From the NCBI GenBank assembly GCA_021296255.1, contig JAGWAU010000009.1:1-64000 (forward strand): a stretch of 64,000 bases of DNA. Direction: 5' to 3'. Of the stretch, positions 1 through 9,416 are shown piece after piece. Each line of letters begins with the position of its first letter. Positions within the stretch are counted from its first letter, which is position 1. This DNA is from Alphaproteobacteria bacterium (GTDB taxonomy: Bacteria; Pseudomonadota; Alphaproteobacteria; UBA2966). The translations under genes and the position numbers were made by a program. Below the pieces are notes generated by a model, which did not search any database, was not told the origin of the DNA, and worked only from the letters and a program-made list of their open reading frames with translations.

Positions 1-747
1 GCCCGATATCAGGAGACCGGCCAGGTCACGCCGGCGTTCCGGCTCGGCGGCGACGTCGTCGCAGCCATCCGCGAGAGAGCGGAAAGGCTGTTCGCGGCGC
101 GGCCGGATCTCGATCACGACTACATCCCGAACGTGATAGAGGTCGACCCGGCCGGGAACTGGATCGAATTCGGAACCCGGACGCGGATCCTCGATTCGAT
201 CTGCCAGCTCATCGGCGAGAACGTCATCCTGTGGGGATCGGCGTTTTTCGCCAAGAAGGGCGAGGGCAAGAGAACGCCCTGGCATCAGGACGCCGCCTAT
301 TGGCCCATCGTGCCGATGGCGGCCTGCTCGGCGTGGATCGCCTTCGATCATGCGACGCCGGAGAACGGCTGCATGCGGGTCGTTCCCGGGTCGCACAAGG
401 TCGGACGGCAGCTTTCCCACTTTGCCAGTACCGCGGACGACATCGTCCTGAAGCAGGAGCTGTCCGACGGCGAGCTGCCCGACACGGAGCCGTTCGACGT
501 CATCCTGGAGCCCGGCATGGTGTCGTTCCACCATCCCCTGGTCCTGCACGGCGCCGAGCCGAACACGTCGGGCGCCCGCCGGGGCGGGCTGGCCTTCCGC
601 TACATGCCGACGACGTCGCATTTCGACCGCGAGCTCGAAATCCGGCAAAACACTCAGGGCAAAGCCTACAACCCGACGCGGCAGCTTCACCTCGTGCGCG
701 GCGTCGACGTCTGCGGCCGAAACGATATCTGGCGGCCCGCGGCGTAG
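1..747 (+). CDS. Phytanoyl-CoA dioxygenase (PhyH) family protein, 5' end outside window
   Basis: The frame is open from base 1, so the gene starts upstream of the window; the GTG at 133 is only an internal codon. The product looks like an Fe(II)/2-oxoglutarate-dependent oxygenase of the PhyH superfamily: the metal-binding HxD appears in 'WHQDAAYW', the distal His in 'HPLVLHGAEPN', and the following Arg-rich stretch (GARRGG) fits 2-oxoglutarate binding. The motif spacing is normal for the family. Members hydroxylate small substrates such as acyl-CoAs, phosphonates or ectoine; nothing here identifies the substrate. The family call is strong, the function open. Confidence 0.85.
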   Translation, partial: ARYQETGQVTPAFRLGGDVVAAIRERAERLFAARPDLDHDYIPNVIEVDPAGNWIEFGTRTRILDSICQLIGENVILWGSAFFAKKGEGKRTPWHQDAAYWPIVPMAACSAWIAFDHATPENGCMRVVPGSHKVGRQLSHFASTADDIVLKQELSDGELPDTEPFDVILEPGMVSFHHPLVLHGAEPNTSGARRGGLAFRYMPTTSHFDRELEIRQNTQGKAYNPTRQLHLVRGVDVCGRNDIWRPAA

Positions 748-1049
748 GTCCACCATCCGTTCGCGAGCGGGAGTCCTCCGGCATTCCGCGTTGGTGAAGC
801 CGGGTCGTCACCCGGCGGCGCCGGCCGCGCCGACGACGGTTGCCGTGCAGTGCGGTTCCGGCACCGGCTCGCCGTGCTCGCGCGAGGCGGATGTCGAGAC
901 ATATGATATACAAACGGGATCACGATCATGCGGGCGATCCGGAAAGGCGGGATTTCCGCCGACGGGAGGAGTCGGCCGGAGATCCGACGGATCGGCGCGA
1001 GCGGCAACGGGCCGAGCGGCTGCAGGAAACCGGAAGGAGGACACCGACG
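748..1049. other. Intergenic stretch without a recognisable gene
   Basis: About 300 bases between the dioxygenase gene and a small unknown gene. A TATGAT hexamer at 902-907 resembles a -10 box but has no -35 match at normal spacing. The open frames across this stretch look like compositional artefacts of high G+C. Confidence 0.4.
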
Positions 1050-1283
1050 ATGAGCGATGAAACCGAGACGAACTGTGAAGTCATAACCTGCGGCGTATCC
1101 ATCAGTGCGGACAGAGCCCGCGTGTCCATCTATCTCGGCAGCACGGAGTCCGACAGATCCTTCGAGTTCGTCATGCCGAAGGATTTGGCCTTGCACATGT
1201 CGAACACCATCCAGAGGCTGGCCAATCCGGCCGGTGTTCAACGCGGTGCCGCGCGCGGCGCAAAGGCCTTCATCAAGTCTTGA
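1050..1283 (+). CDS. Small unknown protein, 77 residues
   Basis: I do not recognise this family. The start ATG at 1050 was chosen because a good ribosome binding site (GGAAGGAGG) lies 8-9 bases upstream; longer readings of the frame have no such site and are Arg/Pro rich. The product is soluble and mixed in character, with no signal peptide or membrane segment. It begins MSDETETNCEV and has two Cys near the N-terminus, followed by a beta-like stretch and an amphipathic segment. A rho-independent terminator lies downstream (1438-1470), which suggests a monocistronic unit. Confidence 0.55.
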   Translation: MSDETETNCEVITCGVSISADRARVSIYLGSTESDRSFEFVMPKDLALHMSNTIQRLANPAGVQRGAARGAKAFIKS

Positions 1284-1437
1284 GCCGCCTCGGGACTTCG
1301 ACGCGCCCACCGTCGTCAAGCGCCCGGCGAGTCCCGGCCCGGGACCGCGCCCGCCCGCGCCGACGTTCTGCCGGACCGGGCTTGCGCCCCATGCCGGGCG
1401 CCGGTAGGTTTCCCGCACCCAATGACGCAGCTTGAGG

Positions 1438-1470
1438 CCCGGACGCCCGCCCATGCCCGTCCGGGTTTTT
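1438..1470 (+). terminator. Rho-independent terminator
   Basis: An 8-bp GC stem (CCCGGACG at 1438-1445 with CGTCCGGG at 1458-1465) is followed directly by TTTTT (1466-1470). It would end transcription of the 77-codon gene. It is the only structured element I see between 1284 and 1619. Confidence 0.7.
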
Positions 1471-1619
1471 CGCAACCGCGGTACGGCGTGACCGGCCGGG
1501 AGGCATTTCTCGCCGGTCACCGCTCCGGGAAGGCGGCATGCCGCGGCGCAGACCCTGTCGATGCCGGCCCGGGATCACGCTCGAGAGGCTCGGGATGACG
1601 GGGAACGGGTCGGCGCAGG

Positions 1620-2285
1620 ATGGTGAGTAGTCGGATGCAACAGGAGAACGCTGGACCGGGGCACGGGCTTGCCCTTTTCATGCGGCGTTGGGCATCGAAC
1701 CCCTACCGGATCGGAGGCATCTTGCCGAGCGCCAGGCCGCTCGCCCGGGTCATGGCCGGCGCGGGCGTGCAGGCGAGGCGGGGCGAGGGGCCGGTGGTCG
1801 AGCTCGGCGCCGGGACCGGAACCATCACCCGGGCGCTGATCGAGAACGGGGTCGGCGAGCGGGAGTTGGTGCTCATCGAACGGGACCGGCAGATGTGCCG
1901 CTGGCTCACGCAGAGGTTTCCGCGCGCGGCCGTCGTCAGGGACGAGGCGGCGCGTCTCGGCATGATTCTGGCTCGGGAGGGCGCCGGCGCGGCCTCGGTG
2001 GTGATTTCCTCGCTCCCTCTTCGCAACATGGGGATGCAGGAGCGGGAGTCGATCGTCGAAGCGAGCCTGGATGCGGTTCCCGAAGGCGGCGCGCTGGTGC
2101 AGTACACCTACGCGCGGCACCCGGCGGTGCCGTGCGCGCGGCTGGGCCTGGAGTGCCGAAGGGTCGGGTTCGTGGCGATGAACGTGCCGCCTGCCGGCGT
2201 GTGGCGGATCACCAGGTCCGGCGCGGCCTCCCGTTTGGCGGCCGCCGCATCGAGCCGCCCCGGTCCCGGCGGATCGAACGGGTAG
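1620..2285 (+). CDS. SAM-dependent methyltransferase, PmtA-like (phospholipid N-methyltransferase / KsgA-like fold)
   Basis: 221 residues. The Rossmann SAM-binding motif 'VVELGAGTGTITRALI' sits near residue 60, followed by the acidic post-II position 'LVLIERD'. The N-terminal 'LFMRRWASNPYRIGGILPSA' matches PmtA-type phosphatidylethanolamine N-methyltransferases, which make phosphatidylcholine at the membrane surface. The catalytic-region motif 'VVISSLPLRNM' is also typical of that group. An alternative start is the ATG at 1635. Substrate assignment is inference from resemblance. Confidence 0.75.
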   Translation: MVSSRMQQENAGPGHGLALFMRRWASNPYRIGGILPSARPLARVMAGAGVQARRGEGPVVELGAGTGTITRALIENGVGERELVLIERDRQMCRWLTQRFPRAAVVRDEAARLGMILAREGAGAASVVISSLPLRNMGMQERESIVEASLDAVPEGGALVQYTYARHPAVPCARLGLECRRVGFVAMNVPPAGVWRITRSGAASRLAAAASSRPGPGGSNG

Positions 2286-2366
2286 AGGTCCTGCGGCCGG
2301 GCGCCGCCGGCGCCGCCCATGCCGTGCCCTGCCGGTAGTTCCCGCTCCTCCGGCGCTCGCGCGAAA

Positions 2367-2627
2367 TCACTGCGAAGCCGGCGTTCCCGTCCTCTTGCCG
2401 CCGCGCGCCGCGGCGACCGCCTCCGCAACGGCCGCCGCGACGGCGAGTCCCGCCGCCACGGCGGCGGCCGTCGCGCTGTCGGCGGTAGCGAAGCCGGCGC
2501 CCTCCGCGGCCGCTCTCCCGGGGGGGGCTTCCGGCCCGAGGTACTGCGCCTGGCCGAGCGCCAGCGTCGGCGCCGCCGCCAGCGCACCGGCCAGGGTCAA
2601 GGACGCCATCGTCTTTCGCAGGCACAT
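2367..2627 (-). CDS. Small secreted Ala-rich protein
   Basis: 86 residues. The start ATG at 2627 has a strong GGGAGG upstream. MCLRKTM followed by a hydrophobic run ending in 'ALGQAQ' reads as a Sec signal peptide with cleavage near residue 25. The rest is low complexity, alternating Ala/Val/Gly in a pattern reminiscent of YjbE-type exopolysaccharide-associated small proteins, and ends in a basic tail (RGGKRTGT). The family link is only a resemblance. A second in-frame start is at 2609. Confidence 0.5.
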   Translation of the reverse strand: MCLRKTMASLTLAGALAAAPTLALGQAQYLGPEAPPGRAAAEGAGFATADSATAAAVAAGLAVAAAVAEAVAAARGGKRTGTPASQ

Positions 2628-2785
2628 TCCGGGCCTCCCGGCAGTCGAGCTCGCGGGACCGCGACCGCCCGGTCGAGGGCGGCCGGGCGAAGATTCGGCG
2701 GGTCCCGCCGATCCGGCGAACCCTATTCGAAATGCCTCGAAACGCCAACGCCGCGCCTGGCGACCCGCCGGACGCCGGCCATATG

Positions 2786-2826
2786 ATCTCCGGCGACGTC
2801 GGTCGCCGCGCGCCGTCCGGCCGCGG
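2786..2826. repeat. Copy 1 of a 41-bp direct repeat
   Basis: This segment matches 3629-3669 at 39 of 41 positions (ATCTCCG(G/A)CGACGTCGG...GGCCGCGG), same orientation. The pair brackets the minus-strand gene at 2940-3461. Confidence 0.8.
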
Positions 2827-2939
2827 AACCCGAGGAGACCGCCCAGGTGCTGTTCCAAAGGCCGCCGTCGAAGAAGCCGAAGGTCGAGAAGGGCGACGAC
2901 TCCCGGCTGACCTGACGAAGCGCCGTCCCGGAACAATCC

Positions 2940-3461
2940 CTATTCGAAGGCAGAGTGCGGTGCGTCGCTGTCATCGACACCGAGGCAGGGCAACCGCGCG
3001 ATCAGCGCGTCCCGAAGTTCAACCGCCGCTACGTCAAGAACATCCTCATGTGAGATGCCGTTCTCGTATGCGGTCATCCTGAACGACTTCTTCTGCTGGG
3101 CAGAAAATGGGAATGTACGAACGTAATTCCGGCAGTGGTCCTGAATCTCGTAGTGTTCCAAGTCTACGACATCAACCTCTACCGTTTTTGCCACATCTTT
3201 CGCCCACTCGGACAGTCCAAGTGCCTCCGATATCTTCCGGCCGAGTTCCGACAGCCTGAGAGGACTGCCCTTCTCCAGGACAGGGGAAGGCAACCGTTCA
3301 AGTATCTTCTTGATGTCCTCTCGAATCTCCTTCGTGAGTTCTTTGAGGGAGGAGCGGTCCAGATTGACGCGTTCAACCCACTGCGCGACCTTGAATATCA
3401 CCGTCACGACAGCAAGTAAGGCGATGACTAGCGTGATGGGGTTGTTGACCCAGGCAGGCAT
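2940..3461 (-). CDS. Unknown protein with an N-terminal membrane anchor and predicted coiled segment
   Basis: 173 residues, family not recognised. Residues about 8-24 (ITLVIALLAVVTVIFKV) form one membrane segment. A charged helical stretch (LKELTKEIREDIKKILERL) follows, then a soluble domain with 'DVVDLEHYEIQDHC'. The start ATG has a GAAGGA about 10 bases upstream. Base composition is visibly less G+C rich than the neighbours and codon choice is more even, which suggests acquisition. The gene is isolated between direct repeats at 2786-2826 and 3629-3669. Topology suggests a cytoplasmic-membrane protein with a large soluble domain; no function can be given. Confidence 0.6.
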   Translation of the reverse strand: MPAWVNNPITLVIALLAVVTVIFKVAQWVERVNLDRSSLKELTKEIREDIKKILERLPSPVLEKGSPLRLSELGRKISEALGLSEWAKDVAKTVEVDVVDLEHYEIQDHCRNYVRTFPFSAQQKKSFRMTAYENGISHEDVLDVAAVELRDALIARLPCLGVDDSDAPHSAFE

Positions 3462-3628
3462 GCAGACGATCCTTCACGAGGCTCGCCCCATCTCCCATCC
3501 ACGACACGCGGGGTTCCGCCTCGGGCAGTGGTAGCGTCAAGCATATATGATGCGCCCTGACCGTGGTACAGCCCCATTTAGGGAAAACCTGCAAAGTGTC
3601 GTCGCATAGTGAGAGACATAATTCCCTA

Positions 3629-3669
3629 ATCTCCGACGACGTCGGTCGCCGCGTGCCGTCCGGCCGCGG
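3629..3669. repeat. Copy 2 of a 41-bp direct repeat
   Basis: Partner of 2786-2826, with two mismatches. It lies just before the dsbA-type gene start. Confidence 0.8.
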
Positions 3670-3718
3670 CCGCGCGCGTATCGCCGTCCGCACGCGACGG
3701 CGTCTTGTGGAGGGTTCG

Positions 3719-4375
3719 ATGAATTCCTATACTCGTACCAGATATTGTGGTTGGGGGAGTGGATTGACGCTAATGAGAGTGCCCTGGCTGGCGGTTTTCC
3801 TGTTCGTCTCGGTGTTGTTCGCGGGCGCCGCGGACCCGGCCCGCTCGGCGCCGGCGCCGGCCGACATGGAGATGGCGTTGGGGCGGGACGACGCCCCCGT
3901 CACGATCATCGAGTACGCTTCGCTGTCCTGCCCGCATTGCGCCAAGTTCCACGAGGAAACGCTGCCGGCCCTGCGGGAGAAGTACATCGATACCGGAAAG
4001 GTCCGGCTGGTGTTTCGCGAGTTCCCGCTCGAACGGACCGCCTTCCTGGCTTCGATCATCGCGCGCTGCGCCGGCGAGAAGCGGTATTTCGCGTTCATCG
4101 ACGCGTTCTTCAAGAAGCAGCGGGCCTGGTACTCCGCGGACGATCCGTTCGAGGCCCTGCTCCGGATCGCCCGTCTCGGCGGCTTGAGCGCCAAGGACGT
4201 CAAGGCGTGCGTCGAGGACGAGGCGTTGGGCGACGGCATCCTCCAGACCCGCCTCGACGCCGAGCAGGAGCACGGGATCAGCTCCACCCCGAGCTTCGTC
4301 ATCGACGGGAAGACCTATCTCGGCGCCCTGACGCTCGAGGAAGTCGAGAAGATCATCATTCCACTGATCCCATAG
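3719..4375 (+). CDS. DsbA/Com1-type thiol:disulfide oxidoreductase, periplasmic
   Basis: 218 residues from the ATG at 3719, chosen for the GGAGGG 6-7 bases upstream; 3773 (MRVPWL) is an alternative. A hydrophobic signal segment (about residues 21-37) is followed by a thioredoxin-fold domain with the redox pair C71-P-H-C74 and the cis-Pro loop 'SSTPSFVIDG'. This is the DsbA-like (Thioredoxin_4) group that oxidises or isomerises cysteines of exported proteins. The gene ends 21 bases before smc, so the two may be co-transcribed, although they are not functionally linked. Confidence 0.85.
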   Translation: MNSYTRTRYCGWGSGLTLMRVPWLAVFLFVSVLFAGAADPARSAPAPADMEMALGRDDAPVTIIEYASLSCPHCAKFHEETLPALREKYIDTGKVRLVFREFPLERTAFLASIIARCAGEKRYFAFIDAFFKKQRAWYSADDPFEALLRIARLGGLSAKDVKACVEDEALGDGILQTRLDAEQEHGISSTPSFVIDGKTYLGALTLEEVEKIIIPLIP

Positions 4376-4396
4376 GGTGAGAGAGGGCGAGCTTCC

Positions 4397-7300
4397 GTGC
4401 ACTTCAACCGTCTACGCCTGTCGGGATTCAAGTCTTTCGTGGACGCCGTCGAGCTGGTCATCGAGCCGGGCCTGACCGGGATCGTCGGCCCCAACGGATG
4501 CGGCAAGTCGAACCTCATCGAGGGCCTGCGCTGGGTGATGGGCGAGACGTCGGCGAAGAAGATGCGCGGGAGCGGCATGGACGACGTCATCTTCAACGGC
4601 ACCAGCGGCCGGCCCGCCCGCAACATCGCCGAAGCCGCCCTGCGGCTGAACAACGCCGACCGCACCGCGCCCGCGCGGTACAACGACCACGACGAGATCG
4701 AGATCGCGCGGCGCATCGAGCGGGGATCGGGATCGGACTACCGCATCAACGGCGACGAGGTCCGCGCCCGCGACGTCCAGCGCCTGTTCGCCGATCTCGC
4801 CACCGGCGCCCATGCCACGGCCCTGGTGGGACAGGGGGAGATCGGGAGCGTCATCGATGCCAAGCCGGAGCAGCGCCGCTCGCTGCTCGAAGAGGCGGCC
4901 GGCATCACGGGTTTGCACTCGCGGCGTCACGAGGCCGAGCTGCGGCTGCGCGCCGCGGAGACGAATCTCGAACGCCTCGACGACGTGATGCAGAACATGG
5001 ACCTCCAGCTTCGCGGCCTGAAGCGGCAGGCCCGCCAGGCGACGCGGTACCGGAACCTCTCGGGACACATCCGCAAGGCGCAGGCGCTGCTGCTGCACTT
5101 GCGCTGGACGGCGGCCGAGGGCGGGTGGGCGGACGCGCGGCGACGCCTCGCCGAAGCCGGGACGCACGTGACCGGGCTCACGCGGGAGGCGGCCCGGGCG
5201 TCCGCCGCCGAGACCGGGAAGGCCGAGACGCTGCCGCCTCTCCGCGAGAACGAGGCCGAGTGCGCCGCGCGCATCCACCGGCTGACGTCGGCGCAGGGAT
5301 GGCTCGACGAGGAGGAACGCCGGGTGCTCGCCCTCGCGGAGCAGCTCCGGACGCGTTTGGCACAGATCGGGGAAGATACGGCCCGCGAGGAAGAGCAAAA
5401 GCAGGAAGCCGCGGCCCGGCTCGAGTCCCTGTCCCTGGAGCGGGAGGAGATCGAGGCCCTTCAGGCCGCACGGGAGGACACCGCCGCGCGGGCGGAGGAA
5501 CGCGCCGAAACGGCCCGGCGGATCCTGGCCGGGCGGGAGCGCGAACTGGAGCTCGAGACGCAGCGCGTGGCGACGGAAGCGGCGCGCCGCGAACGCCTCG
5601 AGGCGGAACGGGCCGACCTCGAGGAGCGGCTCGGGCAGGCGGCGGCCCGCCTGGAGGCCCTGCGGGACGAGCGCCGGGGCCTCGAGGCGGAAGGCGACGG
5701 CGGCGACACGGAGGGCGATGCCGAGCCCGGCCGTCTGCGCGCCTCCGTGGCGGAGGCGCGCGGCGCGGCGGACGACGCCGAGGCGGCCCGGTCGGCGGCC
5801 CAGGGCGAGCAGGCGCGCGCCCGCGACGTCCTGCAGGCGGCCGAAGGGGAGTTCGCCCGGTCCCGCGCCGAGGCGGACGCGCTCATGGATCTGCTTTCGG
5901 TCAACGAGGACGATCTCTGGCCGCCCCTGGTCGACTCGGTCACCGTCGAGCCGGGCTACGAAGCGGCCCTGGGCGCCGCTCTCGGCGACGATCTCGCGCT
6001 GTCCGGCGACGACGGCGCCCCGGCCCATTGGCGCAACCTGCCGCCGCTCGGGAGCGCGCCGCCGCTGCCCTCGGGCGCGGAGCCGCTTTCCCGGAACGTC
6101 AGGGCCCCGGACGCGCTGGGGCGGCGGCTGTCGCAGATCGGCGTGGTGGCGGACCAGGCCACGGGCGACCGGCTGCGTGAAGACATGCGGCAGGGGCAGC
6201 GCCTCGTCACGCGCGACGGCGCGCTGTGGCGGTGGGACGGATATACGGTGCGGTCGGGCGCCTCGACGACCGCCGCGACCCGCCTCTGCCAACGCAACCG
6301 TTTGAAGGCCCTCCAAGACGTGATCGGAACCCGCACGGCGGCCGTCTCCGCCGCCCGCACCGGGTTCGCCGCCGCCCGGGACGGCCGCCCTCGCCGCGGA
6401 CCGCCAAGCCCGCGCCCGCCTGCGGCGGGCCCTCGAGGAGCTGCGGACGTGCGAGGAGCGGCGCGCCGCATCGGCCGAGGCCCGGACGCGGCGCGAGTCG
6501 CGGCTGGCGGCGATCGCCGAGGCGGCCGGCGCGCTCGACGCCGACCGCGAAGCCGCGCGGAAACGCCTGGAGGGCATCGCCGCGGAACTCGCGGCGCTCG
6601 CCGGTCCCGAGGCGCACCGCGGCGCCCTCGACGCGCTGCGCGCCGACGTGGCCGGCCTGCGCGGGGAGGCCGGCGACGCGGCCTCCGAGCTCCGGCGCGT
6701 CGAAGACGAGGCCGCGGGCAGGGCCAAACGCCTCCTCGCCCTCGCCGAGGAACAGGTTTACTGGCGGCAGCGGCTCGAGTCGGCGGCATCCCAGCTCGAA
6801 CGGCTGGCGGCGCGCGAGGCCGAAGCGCGGGAGGCCCTGGCGGACGCCGAGGCGCGCCCCCGGGCGCTCGCGGAGCAGCGCGCCGGGCTCCTGGAGAAGG
6901 CCGCCGCCGCCGAGGCGGAGCGCCGCGAGGCGGCCGACGTCCTCGCCCGCGCCGAAACGGAACTCGACGCATTGTCGCGGGCATCCAGGGAAGCCCAGGC
7001 CTCGCTCGCCGAGGCGCGCGAGGAACGGGTGCGCCTGGAGGGTCTGGTATCCCGGGCCGAGCAGCTCAAGTCCGACATCTCCCGGAACATGGCGGAGACG
7101 CTGGAATGCACGCCCGCCGAAGCCGCGTCGATCGCGGAGGTTTCCGGGGACCGGGAGCCGCCCCGGCCGGAGGCGGTGGAGGGGCGCCTCGAGAGGCTGA
7201 AGCGCGAACGCGAGAACATGGGTCCGGTGAACCTGAGGGCCGATGCCGAGGCCGCGGACCTGTCGGAACAGCTGTCGGCGATGCAGAGCGAGCGCGAAGA

Positions 7301-7844
7301 TCTCGAGGCCGCCATCGCCCGGCTGCGCCAGGGGATCTCCGGCCTCAACCGGGAAGGGCGGGCGCGCATGCAGGCGGCGTTCGAGGCCGTGGACGGCCAT
7401 TTCGGCGAGCTCTTCAAGCGGCTGTTCGGCGGCGGGGAGGCGCGCCTCGAGCTCGTCAACTCCGAGGACCCGCTGGAGGCCGGTCTGGAGATCCTCGCCA
7501 GCCCGCCGGGAAAGCGGCTTCAGGTGATGTCCCTGTTGTCCGGCGGCGAGCAGGCCTTGACGGCGACCGCCCTGCTGTTCGCCGTATTCCTGACCAATCC
7601 GGCGCCGGTCTGCGTGCTCGACGAGGTCGACGCCCCTCTCGACGACGCGAACGTCGAACGCTTCATCGATCTGGTCGAGGAGATCGCCGGCGATACCGGG
7701 ACGCGCTTCCTCATCATCACCCACAACCCCATCAGCATGTCGCGGATGGACCGGTTGTTCGGCATCACCATGGCCGAGCGCGGCGTGAGCCAGCTGGTGT
7801 CCGTCGACCTCGCCCGGGCGGAAGATCTGAGGGCCACCGCCTGA
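4397..7844 (+). CDS. smc: Chromosome segregation protein SMC, interrupted by a +1 frameshift near 6378
   Basis: Reads as one SMC of about 1148 residues, the usual length, only if the frame changes. Frame 2 (GTG 4397 to about 6379) encodes Walker A 'GPNGCGKSN' (residues 31-39), the first coiled coil and the hinge (about 490-640). The frame 4397+3n then stays open by chance to 7951 but gives Arg/Pro/Gly-rich nonsense. From about 6381 the SMC sequence continues in frame 3 ('[14 protein letters not shown]'), with the second coiled coil, signature '[11 protein letters not shown]' and Walker B '[13 protein letters not shown]'. One extra base in CCCGGG (6375-6380) explains it. Since smc is generally essential or near-essential, a sequencing or assembly error is at least as likely as a real mutation. 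SMC compacts and segregates replicated chromosomes with ScpAB. Confidence 0.85.
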
Positions 7845-7903
7845 ACGGCCGGATATCGATTTATTTTATATATTTCAATAGGTTGTCCGTGATCGGGCGG
7901 CGC

Positions 7904-7932
7904 TTGACAGGCTCGGACCCACTCCCTATTGT
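7904..7932 (+). promoter_or_regulatory. Sigma70-type promoter for the F0 ATP synthase operon
   Basis: TTGACA (7904-7909) and TATTGT (7927-7932) are separated by exactly 17 bases, inside the short gap after smc. Predicted transcription starts near 7939, giving a leader of about 55 bases before atpI. A locally A/T-rich stretch (7857-7880) lies just upstream. Confidence 0.75.
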
Positions 7933-7995
7933 GCGCGCGGCTTTTTCGTGATTCCGCCATAGCGGTTGGACGCGGGACGGGACGGGAGCCGGCAG

Positions 7996-8328
7996 ATGGG
8001 CAATCGGCCCGAACGCGACGAAGGCGAGGCCTCGCCCCTCGACGACCTCGGCAGCCGGCTGAAGCAGGCGCGCGGCGCCCGACCTGTCGAACCGGACCCG
8101 GCGACTCCGCGAAGCGGACTGGCCACGGCTCTGCGGCTGGCGGCGGAGATGATCTCGGCCCTGATCGTCGGGGGGGGCATCGGGTGGTTTCTCGACCATT
8201 GGCTCGATACCAGGCCGTGGCTGTTGTTGGTCTTTCTCCTGCTCGGAGCCATTGCAGGCATGTTGAACGCCTACCGCGCCGCCATGCGAATGTCCGCCGA
8301 GCACGAATCGACTCCGCCCGGCAATTGA
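7996..8328 (+). CDS. atpI: ATP synthase protein I (AtpI/F0F1 assembly factor)
   Basis: 110 residues from the ATG at 7996, preceded by a purine-rich GGGAGCC. The charged N-terminal half (LDDLGSRLKQAR) and two membrane helices ('MISALIVGGGIGWFLDHW' and the next hydrophobic run) are the AtpI/AtpZ plan. Family members help assemble the c-ring. It is the first gene of the operon atpI-atpB-atpE-b'-b behind the promoter at 7904. An upstream TTG (7966) would add ten residues. Confidence 0.88.
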   Translation: MGNRPERDEGEASPLDDLGSRLKQARGARPVEPDPATPRSGLATALRLAAEMISALIVGGGIGWFLDHWLDTRPWLLLVFLLLGAIAGMLNAYRAAMRMSAEHESTPPGN

Positions 8329-8362
8329 GTCCCGGCTATTTCGACGTGGTGGCCCCCGGCAG

Positions 8363-9100
8363 ATGGCCGTGAAAGAAAACAGTCCCCTGGAACAGTTCGA
8401 GATCAGCCGGCTGGTGGACATCCAGGTCGGCGGCCTGGACGCCTCGTTCACGAATTCGTCCCTGATGATGGTCATCGTTCTGGCGCTCGCCGTCGTGTCG
8501 CTCGGCGCCGGCATGCGCAGGCGCGCGATGGTTCCCGGGCGCTGGCAGTCGATCGTCGAGCTGACCTACGAATTCATCGCCGACATGCTGCGCGAGAACG
8601 TGGGCAGCGAAGGACGGCGCTATTTCCCGTTCGTCTTCACGCTGTTCATGTTCATCCTGCTGTGCAACCTGCTCGGTCTGGTTCCGTACAGCTTCACCGT
8701 CACCAGCCACATCGTGGTGACCTTCGCGCTCGCCGCGATCGTGTTCGTCGGCGTCACGGTCATCGCGCTGGTCCGCCACGGGGTCAGGTTCTTCACGTTC
8801 TTCGTCCCGCCCGGGCTTCCCGTGGTCCTCGCGCCGCTGCTCGTCCCGATCGAGGTGATCTCCTATCTGGCGCGTCCCGTGACCCTGTCGCTGCGGCTGT
8901 TCGCCAACATGATGGCCGGGCACACCATGCTGAAGGTCTTCGGCGGCTTCGTCGTGGCCCTGGGACTCTTCGGCTTCGCGCCTTTCGTCTTCATCATCGC
9001 GATCTACGCGCTCGAGCTGATCGTCGCGGTGCTGCAGGCCTACGTGTTCACGGTGCTGACGTGCCTCTATCTGAACGACGCGATCCACCTCCAGCATTGA
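8363..9100 (+). CDS. atpB: F0 ATP synthase subunit a
   Basis: 245 residues with about five to six membrane helices. The segment 'LSLRLFANMMAGHT' carries the invariant Arg of subunit a that faces the c-ring carboxylate in the proton path. The C-terminal helix 'AVLQAYVFTVLTCLYLNDA' is also diagnostic. It forms the proton half-channels of the F0 motor with the c-ring encoded next (9158). Start ATG 8363 lies 34 bases after atpI. Confidence 0.95.
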   Translation: MAVKENSPLEQFEISRLVDIQVGGLDASFTNSSLMMVIVLALAVVSLGAGMRRRAMVPGRWQSIVELTYEFIADMLRENVGSEGRRYFPFVFTLFMFILLCNLLGLVPYSFTVTSHIVVTFALAAIVFVGVTVIALVRHGVRFFTFFVPPGLPVVLAPLLVPIEVISYLARPVTLSLRLFANMMAGHTMLKVFGGFVVALGLFGFAPFVFIIAIYALELIVAVLQAYVFTVLTCLYLNDAIHLQH

Positions 9101-9157
9101 GGCCGCGAGCAATCCCGGAACCGCAACACACCAGTCAGCAATAGAAGGACCCAAGAA

Positions 9158-9382
9158 ATGGAACTCGAAGCAGCCAAGCAGATCGGCGCCGGTCTCGCGA
9201 CCATCGGACTCGCCGGCGTCGGCGTCGGCATCGGCAACATCTTCGCGAGCTACGTCGCCGCGGGCATCCGCAACCCGGCCGCCGCGCCGCGGATGTTCGG
9301 GCAGGTGCTTCTCGGCTTCGCGCTGGTCGAGGCGGTGGCCCTGTACGCGCTGGTCATCGCGTTCCTCATCCTGTTCGGCTAG
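9158..9382 (+). CDS. atpE: F0 ATP synthase subunit c
   Basis: 74 residues, two helices with the polar loop 'RNPAA' between them. The ion-binding carboxylate is E58 in '[10 protein letters not shown]'. No Gln/Thr pattern typical of sodium-binding rings is seen, so a proton ring is expected. The GXGXG-type packing motif (GVGVGIGN) lies in helix 1. Spacing and orientation place it in the atp operon. Confidence 0.95.
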   Translation: MELEAAKQIGAGLATIGLAGVGVGIGNIFASYVAAGIRNPAAAPRMFGQVLLGFALVEAVALYALVIAFLILFG

Positions 9383-9416
9383 GCGGGATCGGGACTCCGC
9401 CCCGGAAGCGCCCCTC

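Noticed and set aside
2721-2950. CCCTATTCGAA occurring twice (2721 and 2938)
   Set aside because: Eleven bases only; similar CCTATT strings occur elsewhere in the window, so no site could be supported.
6370-6385. Programmed ribosomal frameshift in smc
   Set aside because: No slippery heptamer, stop codon or downstream structure typical of programmed shifting was seen, and smc is not known to use it.
4412-6727. 771-codon minus-strand open frame opposite smc
   Set aside because: Codon-position mirror of a coding region rich in G+C; no domain is visible.
6385-7951. Continuation of the first smc frame to 7951 (a seemingly 1184-residue protein)
   Set aside because: After about 6380 the translation is Arg/Gly/Pro-rich without SMC motifs, while the true SMC C-terminal half is in another frame. 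The open frame is a by-product of high G+C.
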